Below, piece by piece: positions 37,150-50,000 of a stretch of DNA of 64,000 nucleotides. The notes beneath the pieces were generated by a model that worked only from the letters and a program-made list of their open reading frames with translations, searched no databases and was not told the DNA's origin. Numbering within the stretch: the stretch's first letter is position 1; every line of letters starts with the position of its first letter. The stretch is from Aptenodytes patagonicus (taxonomy: Eukaryota; Chordata; Aves; Sphenisciformes; Spheniscidae), in assembly GCF_965638725.1 (NCBI RefSeq), contig NC_134951.1, positions 43,850,746-43,914,745 of the forward strand. Direction: 5' to 3'. The translations under genes were made by a program, and so were the position numbers.

Positions 37150-38640
37150 TCATCAACAGAAATGGTGTCTAGACAAAATTCAGTTAACACTAGCAATTCA
37201 AATGAATGAAAAGGGCTGGGTGGTTTTTTTTTCATTTTTGTTTTTTGCACAATACTGTATTTACAATGAGTAAATGACGTTTTAAATTCATTAGTTCATA
37301 GCAATGCTTTCTTCCAAAAAGGTAAAAATTCTTAGTAACAGAGTAAGCATCAACAGCCACCTCATTTATTTATACAATAAAAATCACAAGAAACCACAGT
37401 CACCTAGAAAAAAAATAAAGACAAGCTTAAGAACTAGTACAATAAAATGATGCATTGAATTAAGTTACATTAATCGCATAGAATTTGTGTAAAAAGTATG
37501 TAGAAAAAACACCTGATGTAACCTGTTACAGTCATTGACCAGTTATGAGAGGTACAGAGGGTTATACAGGTAGATATGTGTGAAAACTGTCCATACTGTT
37601 TGACCTGGGGAGGAAGAGAAGAGGGGTTGCACCCCCTTGCATACACTGATAAAACCCTGTTTTGAATATGGCCTCTGAAGTTTGTAAGGCATATATAAGA
37701 GGTGCACTTGTAACCAACTGGTTCTGGAACAAACTCTTAGGGCATCCCCACCCTTGAAATCAAAGGTGATGCTTGGAACTACGAGTAAACAACCACGCAT
37801 CGAATATCACCAAAGTGTTTAGTATCATTCCTGCCGGTCTGAGGGATCCAGATAGCTTCAGGCAGAGCAAACGTAGTAGTGAGAACGGGACTGAAACCAC
37901 GCACGTTTCTCTCGGGTACATCACAAACGCAGCGTAACGCCGGCCTGGGCGGGGGATCCCAGCCACCACCCCCGGCATGGGGTAGCTGCTCCCTCCTCTG
38001 CCCACGTCCCGGAGGGCGGGCTCCTCCGGTTGCAGGGACGAGCCCAGCCGGCGATCGCAGCCCCCGCTCGGCTCCCTCCAAAATGGAGGGGTCGTTTGGG
38101 TTCGTAGCCTGGGACCGTCTCTGCTTCTAAGCAATCGATGAAATCAAACACTGCCAGTTGCCATTTCTATTTTAGGATGCTAGTTTCTTTCTGCATGCCC
38201 TTAATTAGCCAAAAGGGACAACAGTGGCACCGCATGAACCACGCAGTGACTTTCGCTTACGGAAAGGGCTCTGCCCACAGTCGCTAAAATTCGTACAAGA
38301 ACAGGAGTCATCTAACTGGCTTTTTAGCAGTCGTTTGGTTTGGGTAATGACCTTATAAAAAGGTGTTTTTAGCATTCCTTCCTGCCAAAAAGCGACTTTA
38401 TTTGCAAAAATGGCAACGTTATCTGTGTAATACCTTAAAATGCATCTCAATATTTGACTTCGATATAAATAACACCTATCTTGGTGGAGTGTAGGAAAAT
38501 ACTGTACACTTAGTCTTTGCAAGTAATGCCATTAAAATTTTGAGAGTAAAGGGAATAATTATTCTACAGACCACCAACAATAGATCTTTTAAATATACAC
38601 ACAGTATTTGAACATATGCATATACACATATATTGTATTC

Positions 38641-38669
38641 TACAGCATCAGATCTGATGCCTGAGTCAT
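38641..38669 (-). other. Stem-loop element copy A in the BACH2 3'UTR
   Basis: On the minus strand ATGACTCAG is followed by GCATCAGATCTGATGC, a perfect 16-bp inverted repeat (6-bp stem with GATC loop or longer), then TGTA. A related copy lies at 39787-39816. Confidence 0.6.
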
Positions 38670-39786
38670 GAAATACTCCAGGGAGTATTATAAATATACA
38701 TATATGTATTATAAACAGGAAAATACACAAACACACACTCTGACTAGAATTATAGATGTATGTATACATACATCCACATATTATATATGTGGACGTAAAA
38801 TTAACTCGGACTGTGTTGGCAGAGACAAAACTGAAACGAAGTCAAAATCTGTTGAGAAAATTTCTAGCAGGAAAGAGACCGCAAGTTCTTTATGTCAATA
38901 GTTTTAGTTTCACCTCACTTTCGATAAAAATAAACCGCTCCATACTTAGCAGATCCCCTCCTTATGCAAGGCCATCAGCTCCGCTGCTCATACTGAGCTA
39001 AACCTTCTCGAGGCAGCCCTAAAATAGAGACTTTTAAAATGCTGCAGCCATGGGCTACAACATTCACCCGGAGGCACCTCCAAACGCATCTCAGATCAGG
39101 AAAAAAAGGTGAAAGCAGCACTCCTCGTTGCAATGGTAGAGGACATGAAGTGGAGCAAAACGTGAGCTTGTGGAAACCTGGCAAACCTTCGTCTCACTGC
39201 AAAATTCACTACAGGTCTTCTATTCTGCAAACCCACCCCCCTCTCTCTCTTCACCACCACAGCAGTGGATTACAAGACACACACGAGGATGTGGTGTTGA
39301 TTCTGGAATTGCAACGCTTCACCGTGCTTTCTCCTAGCGGATCAGATTTCATTCTATTACAGGATTATAGTGATTCCAGCATGCAGATTTGTTTTATTTG
39401 TTAGGCAATCATGAAGTTACATATTAAAAAATCTAACTATTCATCTAGGCGTTTTAACTTCTATTTAAGCGCTCTTTAGAATACAGACTTGACGAAGTGT
39501 TGGACTCCAGATTAACGACCACGCTATCAGCATTAATCATTTCTCTGGCAGCAGTTAATCCATTTAGCAAAGTTACGTATCTAGTTCCCACTCTCCTTTT
39601 TAAAGAGAAGTAGCAGTTAGCATACTAATCACTGTGGCTTGCCTTTGCAGCACATTTTACTTCCTTGGGAAAAAAAACAATACAAGGATTAGATCCAAAA
39701 ATATAGTGCATCTTAAAAGCAGCATATACCCTTAGAAAGACATTTAATAAATTACTTGTACAATATATAAAATAATAGTTTTATAC

Positions 39787-39816
39787 TGCAGCATCAAACT
39801 CTGACGCCTGAGTCAT
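39787..39816 (-). other. Stem-loop element copy B in the BACH2 3'UTR
   Basis: On the minus strand ATGACTCAG is followed by GCGTCA-GAGTT-TGATGC (a 6-bp stem with one G-U pair), then TGCA. It differs from copy A by three substitutions and one inserted base within about 30 bases, and the stem is retained. Confidence 0.6.
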
Positions 39817-42800
39817 CACGTTAGGAAGTCTGTGATATAAATACTGGGATCTCCTGATAACACAGCCAACATTTTTGCTTTTGTTTTGCTTGTTTTGTTT
39901 TCTCTCTCTCATTTTTTTTTTTATTTTTTCCTTTTTTTTCCCACTACCTTTTTGTTCCAGAATCAGCTTGCAATGAGCTTTAATTGTGTTCAAGGCACCC
40001 CCAGAGAACGCAGAGAAACAAACACATTATATAGTGTAGTACTCACCTGACAAAGCATAACAAGCCTAAATGAAATGAGGTTTCCTGGCGATACAAGTAT
40101 AGCAATGGCAAAGGAAAAGGAGGACTAGATACAAACTGGACAAAGCTTCAAGGACTCGCACGCCCACGAGAGCAGCGCAGTGCCCAGCGGGGAGATGGGG
40201 TCTCACCACGCCATTCCCAAGCAACGCCCGACAGGACCGACGCTGCACGTACCCTCTTTGACAAAAGCAAAGAGATTCTTACTTAAGATCATGGTGACCA
40301 CTGGCCAAACTCTTAAAATTCATAAATACTGCTGTCAGTTGTTGTTTTTTCTCTTTCCAATGGTATTCTTGTGGTCAGCTGTTTTGACCTCATGAGACAA
40401 GAACGGTTGGGTATGTCAACTGGCGTCCAGATCTGAAACTAATTCTCCCAATGCCTTCCTTTAACGTTAGCCCAGTAACTGCTTTGAGAACCGCGTGGCT
40501 CGGAAGAGCAAAAAAAACTCAGAACAAAACAGAAACAAAAAACAACCACCACCACCAAAAAACCCCCACTGAAAAACCATGATTCATGTAAATATAGGAA
40601 GCAATGACACAAAATCAGCCACTTCTAATGGGGAAGAATGAAACCAAACATCCAGAAAAGCTCGCGGGGGAGGGAAAGAGAGAGAGGTGAGAGAAAGGTT
40701 GAGGAAGAGACACTTATTTGAGCAGTGGTTTTAAATATCAGTTCCCAAGGTAGAGGAAACCAAGAGACCCAGCACCAGTATGAAGCCAGGTCAAACCTAA
40801 GAGCTGCAGCGCAATGGGTTGTGTGGGTGGGTTTTTTAAACCGTTGGAATGAGGTCAAGAGTACCAGTTGCACATGAGTTGTTAGTAGAGTAAATCTTCA
40901 TGTCAGGAAGCAAGTTAAAACTTGTTTTTATACTCATAAAACATTCTATCTATTCATATATATAGGAGGTCACTTAAAAATAAAAAAGGCAACAGAAAAA
41001 CATCTTTAAAATACTGTGTCAGCTGACCCTTCCCTCCCGCCCGCCCCCAGCCCCCCCAAGTAGCTATGACTCTATAATGTGATTCACATTTAGTTTTTTA
41101 AATTCTAGCTTTCACCATGGTCTCATAGAAACAAAAGTTCTCTGCGAAGCACACAACTGCTTTGCAACGTCAACAAATTAAAAGGAAAAATCAACCTCCC
41201 CCCCCCCAGCCAAAGAGCTTCTCAGTCGGTTACCTGCAAAAGATGGCTGGGAGGGGGTTCAGATACTTTTAGGTTAAGCTCTTTTAAAAAGAAAGGATGA
41301 CTCCTCCCCCTTTTTCAACCGTGTGAACTAGGAGTTTATGGCATTTGTATATTTTTGAACATTTAAAGGTAAGGATTTTGTACAGTAATGATTAATACTT
41401 AAACATAAATATTCTCCTACATTATATACTAGTTTTTCTTTGTACATGCGGGGAAAAAAAGTATTTTCAACAAACATGGCACATGCTATATGCATTTCCT
41501 CCTCGGTAGCTTGGCTACAATAGTTTGGGTGAAGAGGATAAAAGCAAGACCTTGTGGCGAGTGGGCGACGGTCCATGAGCACAGTCTGAAGATGGAAGAA
41601 GTGGAGAGAGGGAGCTGATTCCTCCTCCAGGGTCAAGATGCTGATCTACCGAGTGCCTCAAAAAACCACCAGCGCACACCTCTAGTGTAAACGTTAGCGC
41701 AGAAGACCACATTATCACTTAGTGCTTCCAAGAAGTTGCTTCCCCACACTTTTTTTTTTTTTTAAATAGGTGTGAACAGCTGGTCATTTTTTTTCAGCGA
41801 GAACAAACAATATCAGCCAGTAAAGCACATGACAGTTGTCGTCGATAAAGCCACGCAACCTGGCACATGTAGGGCAAAGAACCACAAAATAAAATCTCAG
41901 TACACTTAGAATAATAATTATTAAAAAAGCATTAGGAGGATGTTTTTCTGTCTACACTGTACATACAGATGTTATGCTTGGAAAGCTGCTGTCTCACACA
42001 GTCATAACATGAGTCAACATTGCTTAAGATACAAATCCAATACAGTTACAACTAAGCCAATTCACTGAGTAGTCTCCTTCGAGACAGCGCTCTCTTAGCT
42101 GCAGTTTGTGCTGAGGGCAATGCTGCAAGACGAGAGGATCCTGGAACACAAGAATTTGATGGGTAAGCGACCAAATCGGGTGTTGGCAGATGTATGTTTT
42201 GCTCTTAGAGGATACAGTGCTAACTTGACTTCTGTAAGGAAACCAAAATCAGCAACTAGGGGTCTGATCCTGCAACTCCGCCTACCCAGGCAGGATCACT
42301 GACTTCACCAGACCCACCTCTGCAACTTGGGTCTGGTGAGGAGAACAGGTTAACGTCTGAGGACAGCTGAGGTGAGGCTCTGGGGACTAGCCGGAGCAGC
42401 AGTTGCTTCCATGAGTAAAGGATGCAGAGCGGGGCTGGAGAAAAAGCCCCCCCCAAGTGTATTGATGTGATCTCCGTTTGCTTTACTTCGTGGAACGGAT
42501 GATGAACTGATCCAGTTGTCAAATACTTTTTTCTCTAAAGTGTGAAATATACTTTCCCCTATAAGAATCCAAAAGCATCATTAACAGCACTTAAACTTGG
42601 TTTGTGAAACAGAAAAAAGTCTGAATATAAAAATAATTCAAGCAGATTCTCTTTACAAATTGTATAGTGAATTCAGTATTTGGCAAGACCGTTTTTACTA
42701 CATAATGAGCTCCTGAGTGTTTGTCTATTAGCTAAAACTTTTCTATTTTCTTTAAGCCATAAAGCAAAGAAAACCATATACTCAAGTTATACTGAAGTCA

Positions 42801-43173
42801 CGACTTCATTTATGAAAAGAGGTTTGACCAGAAACTCAGTGCAAGTGGCAAAGTTGACCATTACTGTACAGTATCTGCAAGAAAATAAAATAACTCCACA
42901 TTGCTCAAGTGGCACGAAATGGCTGTGCCAAAAAAATTGTCTATAATAAAATCTCAAATAAGTTTCCAACATTAAAATTTTATAAATAAGTACAAATCGA
43001 ATGATATTGCTGAACTGCGAACCAAGAAAAAAAATTATCGTGTAACAAGTTACCAAACTAGTTCTAGCATCGAAGACAAAAAGGAATGTTGGAACCTGTT
43101 TATACAATAGAAATGAAAGCTTCCAGTTTGTAGGATGAGAAAAATTGAGGCATGCAGGGACTTTTGCATATGG

Positions 43174-43206
43174 ATATATATATTTTATATATATTATATA
43201 TAATAT
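43174..43206. repeat. AT-rich simple repeat
   Basis: About 33 bases of TA/TTAT repeat on either strand, within the putative BACH2 3'UTR. Confidence 0.9.
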
Positions 43207-43603
43207 GTACAGTTTAGCTATAAAACTTTGATGTGTAAAGAAGCTGTCTTCAATGAAAAATTGAACATTCAGAGGAAATTCCTGAGTTAGGGTTTTGTGA
43301 CATGGGCCACTGAGAAAAAAGCTGCGGTTGGGTCCTCAGAGGTGTTATGTCCATCCCTGTTAAGATTGAAATCAACATACAAAAACAGACAGTGTTGCCA
43401 CTGCTTCGTTCCCTGCCTGAGCAAGGGATAGCACCATTGTGAAGAGAACTCCTGCTTGTAGAGAGGAGGGAATACTTAAAAACAGTATTGCTGCTAAGAC
43501 CACTGTAGTGTGCACCAAATACGTTCTTCTAGACAACAAATGAACACTGCCACTGGCTGACTGAAGAACACCTGACCAGGTGTAACGTTAAGGTTACAAG
43601 TCA

Positions 43604-44083
43604 CTAGGTGTAATCTTTTCTAGGTTGTTCATCTGTTGTACATTTATCAGTCATTTCCTGACAGAAGTCTACCGTGACCGTTTGGCTGCTCTGCTCTGGC
43701 GGAAGCTCTCTCTCAGGGTAAGTACCTGTGTCGGCTCCATCCAACCCCCCGCCGGCCGAACAATTTTCTGAGATGTTGTTGGGCAGCCAGGGCGCTCCCA
43801 GTTGCACCGAGCCTTGCTCCGAGCAGCACTGCATGCTTTCCCCAACGCACTGGGAGGTCACCAGGCTCTGCTCCACGCCAGCTGGGGAGGGGCTGATGGT
43901 GGTGGCTGGCTGTAGATCCATGGGTCTGAGAACGGGGCAGTATCGGTGGAGAGCTTGGATCTGTTCCGGGCTCTGCATGTCTCTACACACTTCTTGGGAA
44001 AGACACGAGAAGTTGTCTAACAATTCTCCCATGCTTGCTTTCAACTGGTTCCTTTCTGAGAGCAATTTCTCTTTCTCACACAC
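43604..44083 (-). CDS. BACH2: BACH2 last coding exon
   Basis: A 480-nt coding exon (159 codons plus TAG) after acceptor CTTTTTCAG. It begins [20 protein letters not shown], completing the leucine zipper. Next come [15 protein letters not shown] and [18 protein letters not shown] (a Cys-Pro heme motif), a variable stretch, and the conserved end [27 protein letters not shown]. The extreme C terminus is known to govern nuclear export and cytoplasmic retention of BACH2. Confidence 0.97.
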   Translation of the reverse strand: MCEKEKLLSERNQLKASMGELLDNFSCLSQEVCRDMQSPEQIQALHRYCPVLRPMDLQPATTISPSPAGVEQSLVTSQCVGESMQCCSEQGSVQLGAPWLPNNISENCSAGGGLDGADTGTYPERELPPEQSSQTVTVDFCQEMTDKCTTDEQPRKDYT

Positions 44084-47000
44084 CTGAAAAAGAAAGAAGG
44101 CACTTTAGGTTGAGGAAGGGCCATCCGCCGGCTGCACACTCCAGGCATGTATGTAGCCGTACCCAAGAAGAACACTAACATGTCACAGTTATTTTTATAT
44201 GGGCAGAGGAAAAGTCACAAAAACATCAGATATTTGACCACCATGAGGTCTGTGTGGACTGCAGTTTGGGAAACATCTGGAGAAGAACATTTGAGCTGCA
44301 AGAGGATAGAGTCACAAGTTATTCCCAAGAGACTGTTAGTTCCCTTTATAGACTAAGGCTTCTTGATGGATGATACAAAAAACCTCCGAAAGAAACATTT
44401 TGATGGAGAAAAGCCATTACCCATCTAAACAGCAAGAAAATAGGGTTTAGTTCCTGATGTGAGGTATGTAGAAGTTCAGTTCACCCTCCAACTGCCGGGT
44501 CGGTCAGTCAAGCTGGGTGCAACCGCTTTGGCCTGTGTGCCAGCTGAACCCCTGTTACCACTGAGAGGTGTGTTATTCAGAGAGGATCTGAGTGTGTGCT
44601 CTGTGGCCTGCACCATGGCTCGTTTTCTTATGTCCTGGTGCTTAATGGCTTGGGTTTGACCTAATCAAGATATTTTTATGAAGATGTATGTGAAAACATT
44701 GAAGGTTGGTGGGCTTCTTAACACCCAGTACAACAAGCTCAATGTCATTTCCCCTTTGTTCCGCTCAGGCTCTGCCTCCTGTGCTCCCAAATGTCCTCCC
44801 CCGCCAACACCTAGCTTGAGTGTTTTCAGAGTTTCACTGTGTCAGCGGGCTGTTCTGGGGGGGGCACGTGTGAGGCAGGACAGTACTGGTGAGGAGGAAG
44901 AGCGAGAGAGTCTGGTGGGACTTACTTTTTCATGCAGGATTCAAAAACTGGGAAAAGGAGCTCAGGTTGTTCTGCATCCAACGAAGCACCGGTAAGGCCC
45001 CTAGCCCTAGCTAGCGCAGGGTGCTGTGCAACATGCTGCGGTGGGAGTCATCTCCAGCTTAGACCTCACGTGGCCAGCAAGCCCCCCACAGGGTGAGCGC
45101 TGCCCTCCCTGTGCTCAAGGAGGCAGACTGGGGGGGGTTAGGCACAGAGTCAGACCCAGCCTGAGGTTACACCTCTAAAAACCGGTGTTGACTCAGTGCA
45201 GACTGATTGGGATGGTCCTGCTGCACCACTTTCTGTCCCAGGAAGGTAGGCATACAGCTCGAGGGAGTAGATGAGATTTTGTAGAGTACCAGAGCTATTT
45301 CCAGAGCTGAGCTGGCCCTGAAAGCAGCGCAGCCATGTACCTCACCTAGTAACACTGCTAAACCCAAGCTGCCTCGGCATCTGAGGCGTGAAAACTTCAC
45401 AACTCAGATAATCCAACTATGGGTGGTTGTTGACAGCTGACAGTATTGCCCTGGGTATGAAGCCCGCACTGGAAGCATACAGCTGTGTGAATGAGAAAGA
45501 GAGCAGTACACATGAAAAGAACCAACTGCTAAAATATTGATAAATCTATCAAGAAAGCATAAAAATGATAAAAAAATAAACAGATGCTCAAGTACATCTT
45601 GAGATAATGAATTATGGAAGAGAATATGCTGTGAGTTTTCAGGGAAAAAAGGGAATGTGAGTGGGTAGACGGATGAGTGAGGGAAAGCAGGCAAAAAAAA
45701 ATTACCTATCAAACTCAGAGGATACGACCATTTCACTCACTGTCTGCTGTGAAACCATCTGTGTTGAGAAGATGGGTGACTTACAGGAAGTAAGTGCAGG
45801 GGCGGAAAAGGGGTCTTTCATAAAAAAGACCCAGCTGAGTGAAAAACCTTTAAACCCTAGTACCATTACATAATTCAGGAGACTGGAAATTACTGGTCAC
45901 AAAGTGGACAGAAGATGAAAAGGAATTTCCAGTGATCATGTATTGTGTGAAATCAACTGGAGTTTCACTGCTGGTTCTCCTAAAAATAAAAGTACGATCT
46001 TGAAGCAGACTAGCTGCTTAGACAGCATGCATACGGGAGGAGGGCAGGAGTGCTTGAGAGGCAAAGTTAAAGTTGCACGAGTTTAATTTTGCAGCTTTAT
46101 ACTTTGCACATCTTGTGACTGCCTTTTTTACGAATGCTCTTTTTCAGAACGATGCACCAGATCCCATAGAATCATAGAATCGTTTAGGATGGAAAAGACC
46201 TTTAAGATACCAAGCCCAACCTAGCACTAGCCATTAACCTAGCACTGCCAAGTCCACCACTAAACCATGTCCCTAAGCTCCACATCTAAACGTTTTTTAA
46301 ATACCTCCAGGGATGAGGACTCAACCACTTCCCTGGGCAGCCTGTTCCAATGCTTGACAACCCTTTCGGTGAAGAATTGTTTCCTAATATCCAATCTAAG
46401 CCTCCCCTGGCACAACTTAAGGCTGTTTTGTCTTGTCCTATCGCTTGTTACTTGGGAGAAGAGACCGACACCCACCTCGCTACAACCTCCTTTCAGGTAG
46501 TTGTAGAGAGCGATGAGGTCTCCCCTCAGCCTCCTTTTCTCCAGGCTAAACAACCCCAGTTCTCTCAGCCGCTTCTCATAAGACTTGTTCTCCAGACCCC
46601 TCACCAGCCTCGTTGCCCTTCTCTGGACACGCTCCAGCACCTCAACGTCCTTCTTGTAGTGAGGGGCCCAAAACTGAACACAGTATTCGAGGTGCGGCCT
46701 CACCAGTGCCGAGTACAGGGGCACGATCACATCCCTCCTCCTGCTGGCCACACTATTTCTGATACAGGCCAGGATGCCATTGGCCTTCTTGGCCACCTGG
46801 GCACACTGCTGGCTCATATTCAACTGGCTGTCGACCAACACCCCCAGGTCCTTTTCTGACAGGCAGCTTTCCAGCCACTCTTCCCCAAGTCTGTAGCGCT
46901 GCATGGGGTTGTTGTGACCCAAATGCAGGACCCGGCACTTGGCCTTGTTGAATCTCATACAGTTGGCCTCGGCCCATCGACCCAGCCTGTCCAGGTCCCT

Positions 47001-50000
47001 CTGCAGAGCCTTCCTAACCTCAAGCAGATCCACACTCCCGCCCAACTTGGTGTTGTCTGAAAACTTACCGAGGGTGCACTCGATCCCCTATCCAGACTGT
47101 TGATAAAGATATTAAAGAGAACTGGCCCCAATACTGAGCCCTGGGGAACACCACTTGTGACTGGCCGCCAACTGGATTTAACTCCATTCACCACCACTCT
47201 TTGGGCCTGGCCATCCAGCCACTTTTTTACCCAGCGAAGGGTACACCCATCCAAGCCATGGGCAGCCAGTTTCTCCAGGAGAATGCTGTGGGAAAGGCTT
47301 TGACACACAGTGCCAAAAGCCTTACTGAAGTCCAGGTAGACCATATCCACAGCCTTTCCCTCATCCACTAAGCGGGTCACCTTGTCATAGAAGGAGATCA
47401 GGTTAGTCAAGCAGGACCTGCCTTTCATAAATCCATGCTCACTAGGCCTGATCACCGGGTTGTCCTGTACGTGTCACATGATGGCACTCAAGATGATCTG
47501 TTCCATAATGTTCCCCACCACCGAGGTCAGACTGACAGGCCTGTAGTTCCCCAGATCTTCCTTCCAGCCCTTCTTGTAGATGTACAAGATGTACAAATGT
47601 AGTGACATTTGCTAACTTCCAGTCAACTGGGACCTCCCCGGTTAGCCAGGACTGCTGATAAATGAGGAAAAGTGGCTTGGTGAGCACTTCTGCCAGTTCA
47701 CTCAGTACCCTCGCGTGGGTCCCATCCGGCCCCATAGACTTGTGTGCATCTAAGTGGTGTAGCAGGTCGCTAACCATTTCCCCTTTGATTATGGGGACTT
47801 CATTCTGCTCCCTGTCCCTGTCTTCCAGCTCAGGGGGCTAGGTACCCAGAAAACAACTGGTCTTACTATTAAAGACTGAGGCCTTTTCCTCATCCTTTGT
47901 CACTATGTTTCCCCCCTCATCCAATAAGGGATAGAGATTTTCCTTATCCTTCCTTTTGTTGCTAATGTATTTATAGAAACATTTTTAATTGTCTTTTACG
48001 GCAGTAGCCAGATTAAGTTCTAGCTGGGCTTTGGCCCTTCTAATTTTCTCCCTGCATAACCTCACGACATCCTTGTAGTCCTCCTGAGCTGCCTGCCCCT
48101 TCTTCCAAAGGTCATAAACTCCTTTTTTTCCTGAGTCTCAGCCAAAGCTCTCTGTTCAGCCAGGCCGGTCTTCTTCCCTGCCGGCTCCCCCGGTGGCACA
48201 TGGGGACGGCCTGCTCCTGTGCCTTTAAAATTTCCTTCTTGAAGAATGTCCAGCCTTCCTGGACTCCTTTGCCCTTCAGGACTGTCTCCCAAGGGACTCT
48301 GTCAACCAGGCTCCTAAACAGGTCAAAGTCTACCCTCCGGAAGTCCAAGGTAGCAGTTCTGCTGACCCCCCCCCTCCTTACTTCTCTGAGAATCAAAAAC
48401 TCTTTACCATTTTGTGATCGCTATGCCCAAGACAGCCTCCAACCATCACATCACCCACAAGTCCTTCTCTGTTCGCAAACAACAGGTCCAGCAGGGTGCC
48501 TTCCCTAGTTGGCTCACTCACTACATATCGCTACATACTCAAGTCCAGCTTGCTAAATAGAAACTTCAGCATTTCTTTTGAAGAATCCTGCACCTCAAAG
48601 GGTTTTTGCTTCCTGAAATTCAGCAGGGATCAGGCCCACAAGGTCACTCATATGCCTTTCATTCATTTCCCTGAGATGTGTGTGTGTGCTGGGGAGAGAA
48701 GGGGACTTAAAAAATTTATTTTGCCTATACACAGTTGATTATGTTAGACGATAACAGTAATGTCACAGGATTGCGTAAAGCCAATGAACCCAAATTAATT
48801 TTTAAGTGAAGGCTACAAGTACCAAGCTGAACCCCCCCTTGCTGCTAGTCCAGCCCTTAGAGAGCTGCCCCAGGTGCTCTGCTCTGGAGAATGAGAGACG
48901 TACTCCTCCCCATCATCATCACCTCAGTGCAGAGGGATGGGTATGTGCAGCCAAGACTGGACCTGCTTCTCCTGACAACCTGGACAAGGAGCCGCTCTTT
49001 CACCCTGCAGAGCCTCTGACTCACCCCACACGCACTGTGGATTATGCTCGGTGCAGGAAGCCGTTGCTCACTATTTTGTTTATCTTTGATGTTTTGTTTG
49101 TTTTGCATCAGTGGAGCACTACTCTGAACAATGTTTTGATTTTCGTTTCTCCCCCCCACCCCAGGGCTTCAGCAGCACGGCACCTGAAGGTTGCTTCGCA
49201 AGCCTTCATGATTTAAGCCTCCCAACCAGCTTGTGGGGTCAGCGTCACCTCCCTGTTACAGACGGGAAGCAGACAGGCGCAGGCAGTAAGCGAGTAACCC
49301 AAAGTCATGCAGCTTTCTGCCATTTGTGAGGTGATGGTAACTTAGCTTCTTCCAACAGATCCCTGCCTCTTTCACACTACTTTCACTACTACAGCTTGCG
49401 CAGAGAATGAAGCACAACGAAGCCTACACTAAAGGCCACTTTCAACATGCAACCCAACTAGTCTTGTTATGACAAGAATGAGGAGTACCCCGCTCCCCAG
49501 ATCCACCAAGTTCAACCTACAGCTGAGCATGTTTTAAATGTGCAACATAGACTTTTAAATCAAAGACTCCAAATAACCTTTAATTTTAATGGAAGCTGGG
49601 TACACAGAGATCTCAGTAAGGAAATCAACTTCAGCTCCTTTTGTTTTATCTATGTGAATGAATTAATTTATCACTCTAACCCTTGGCTATTCAAAGGCTG
49701 GGTTTAATGCTGGACTCCTAAATCTATGCTGCATAATGCAATTAAACTGTCCAGTCCTGCATGCTGCACACCCACACTTCTCATAACAGCTGAACTGGGA
49801 CTATTACATTATTTTTGATGTCTCAGAAAGCTTTTAGGACTTTTAAACAGATGAGGCGGTGCTAACCCATTTTGAATTTCCAGTGTTGCATCTCTCCCGC
49901 TGAGTGACACCCTGTAGACACGTCTTCCTCCAGGACCCTTGTCTCAAGCCTTTTTTTCATTGTGTACCAGCTTGCTTTCTCAATGGGCAAGGGATGGCTG

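Larger units (their letters stand above)
37131..43603 (-). other. BACH2: BACH2 3' untranslated region (putative, long)
   Basis: About 6.5 kb downstream of the BACH2 stop on the minus strand with no coding potential. Minus-strand AATAAA signals occur at 37144-37149, 37375-37380 and 38397-38402; I set the distal end from the first. Human BACH2 is known to have a 3'UTR of several kilobases, so this length is reasonable. It contains an AT-repeat (43174-43206), C runs near 41198-41207, a T run near 41750-41762, and two related stem-loop elements (38641-38669 and 39787-39816). The exact end is inferred. Confidence 0.55.

Noticed and set aside
38523..38535. miR-155-like target (GCATTA on the transcript strand) in the BACH2 3'UTR
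   Set aside because: BACH2 is a known miR-155 target in mammals, but only a six-base match is seen here, which is expected by chance in several kilobases.
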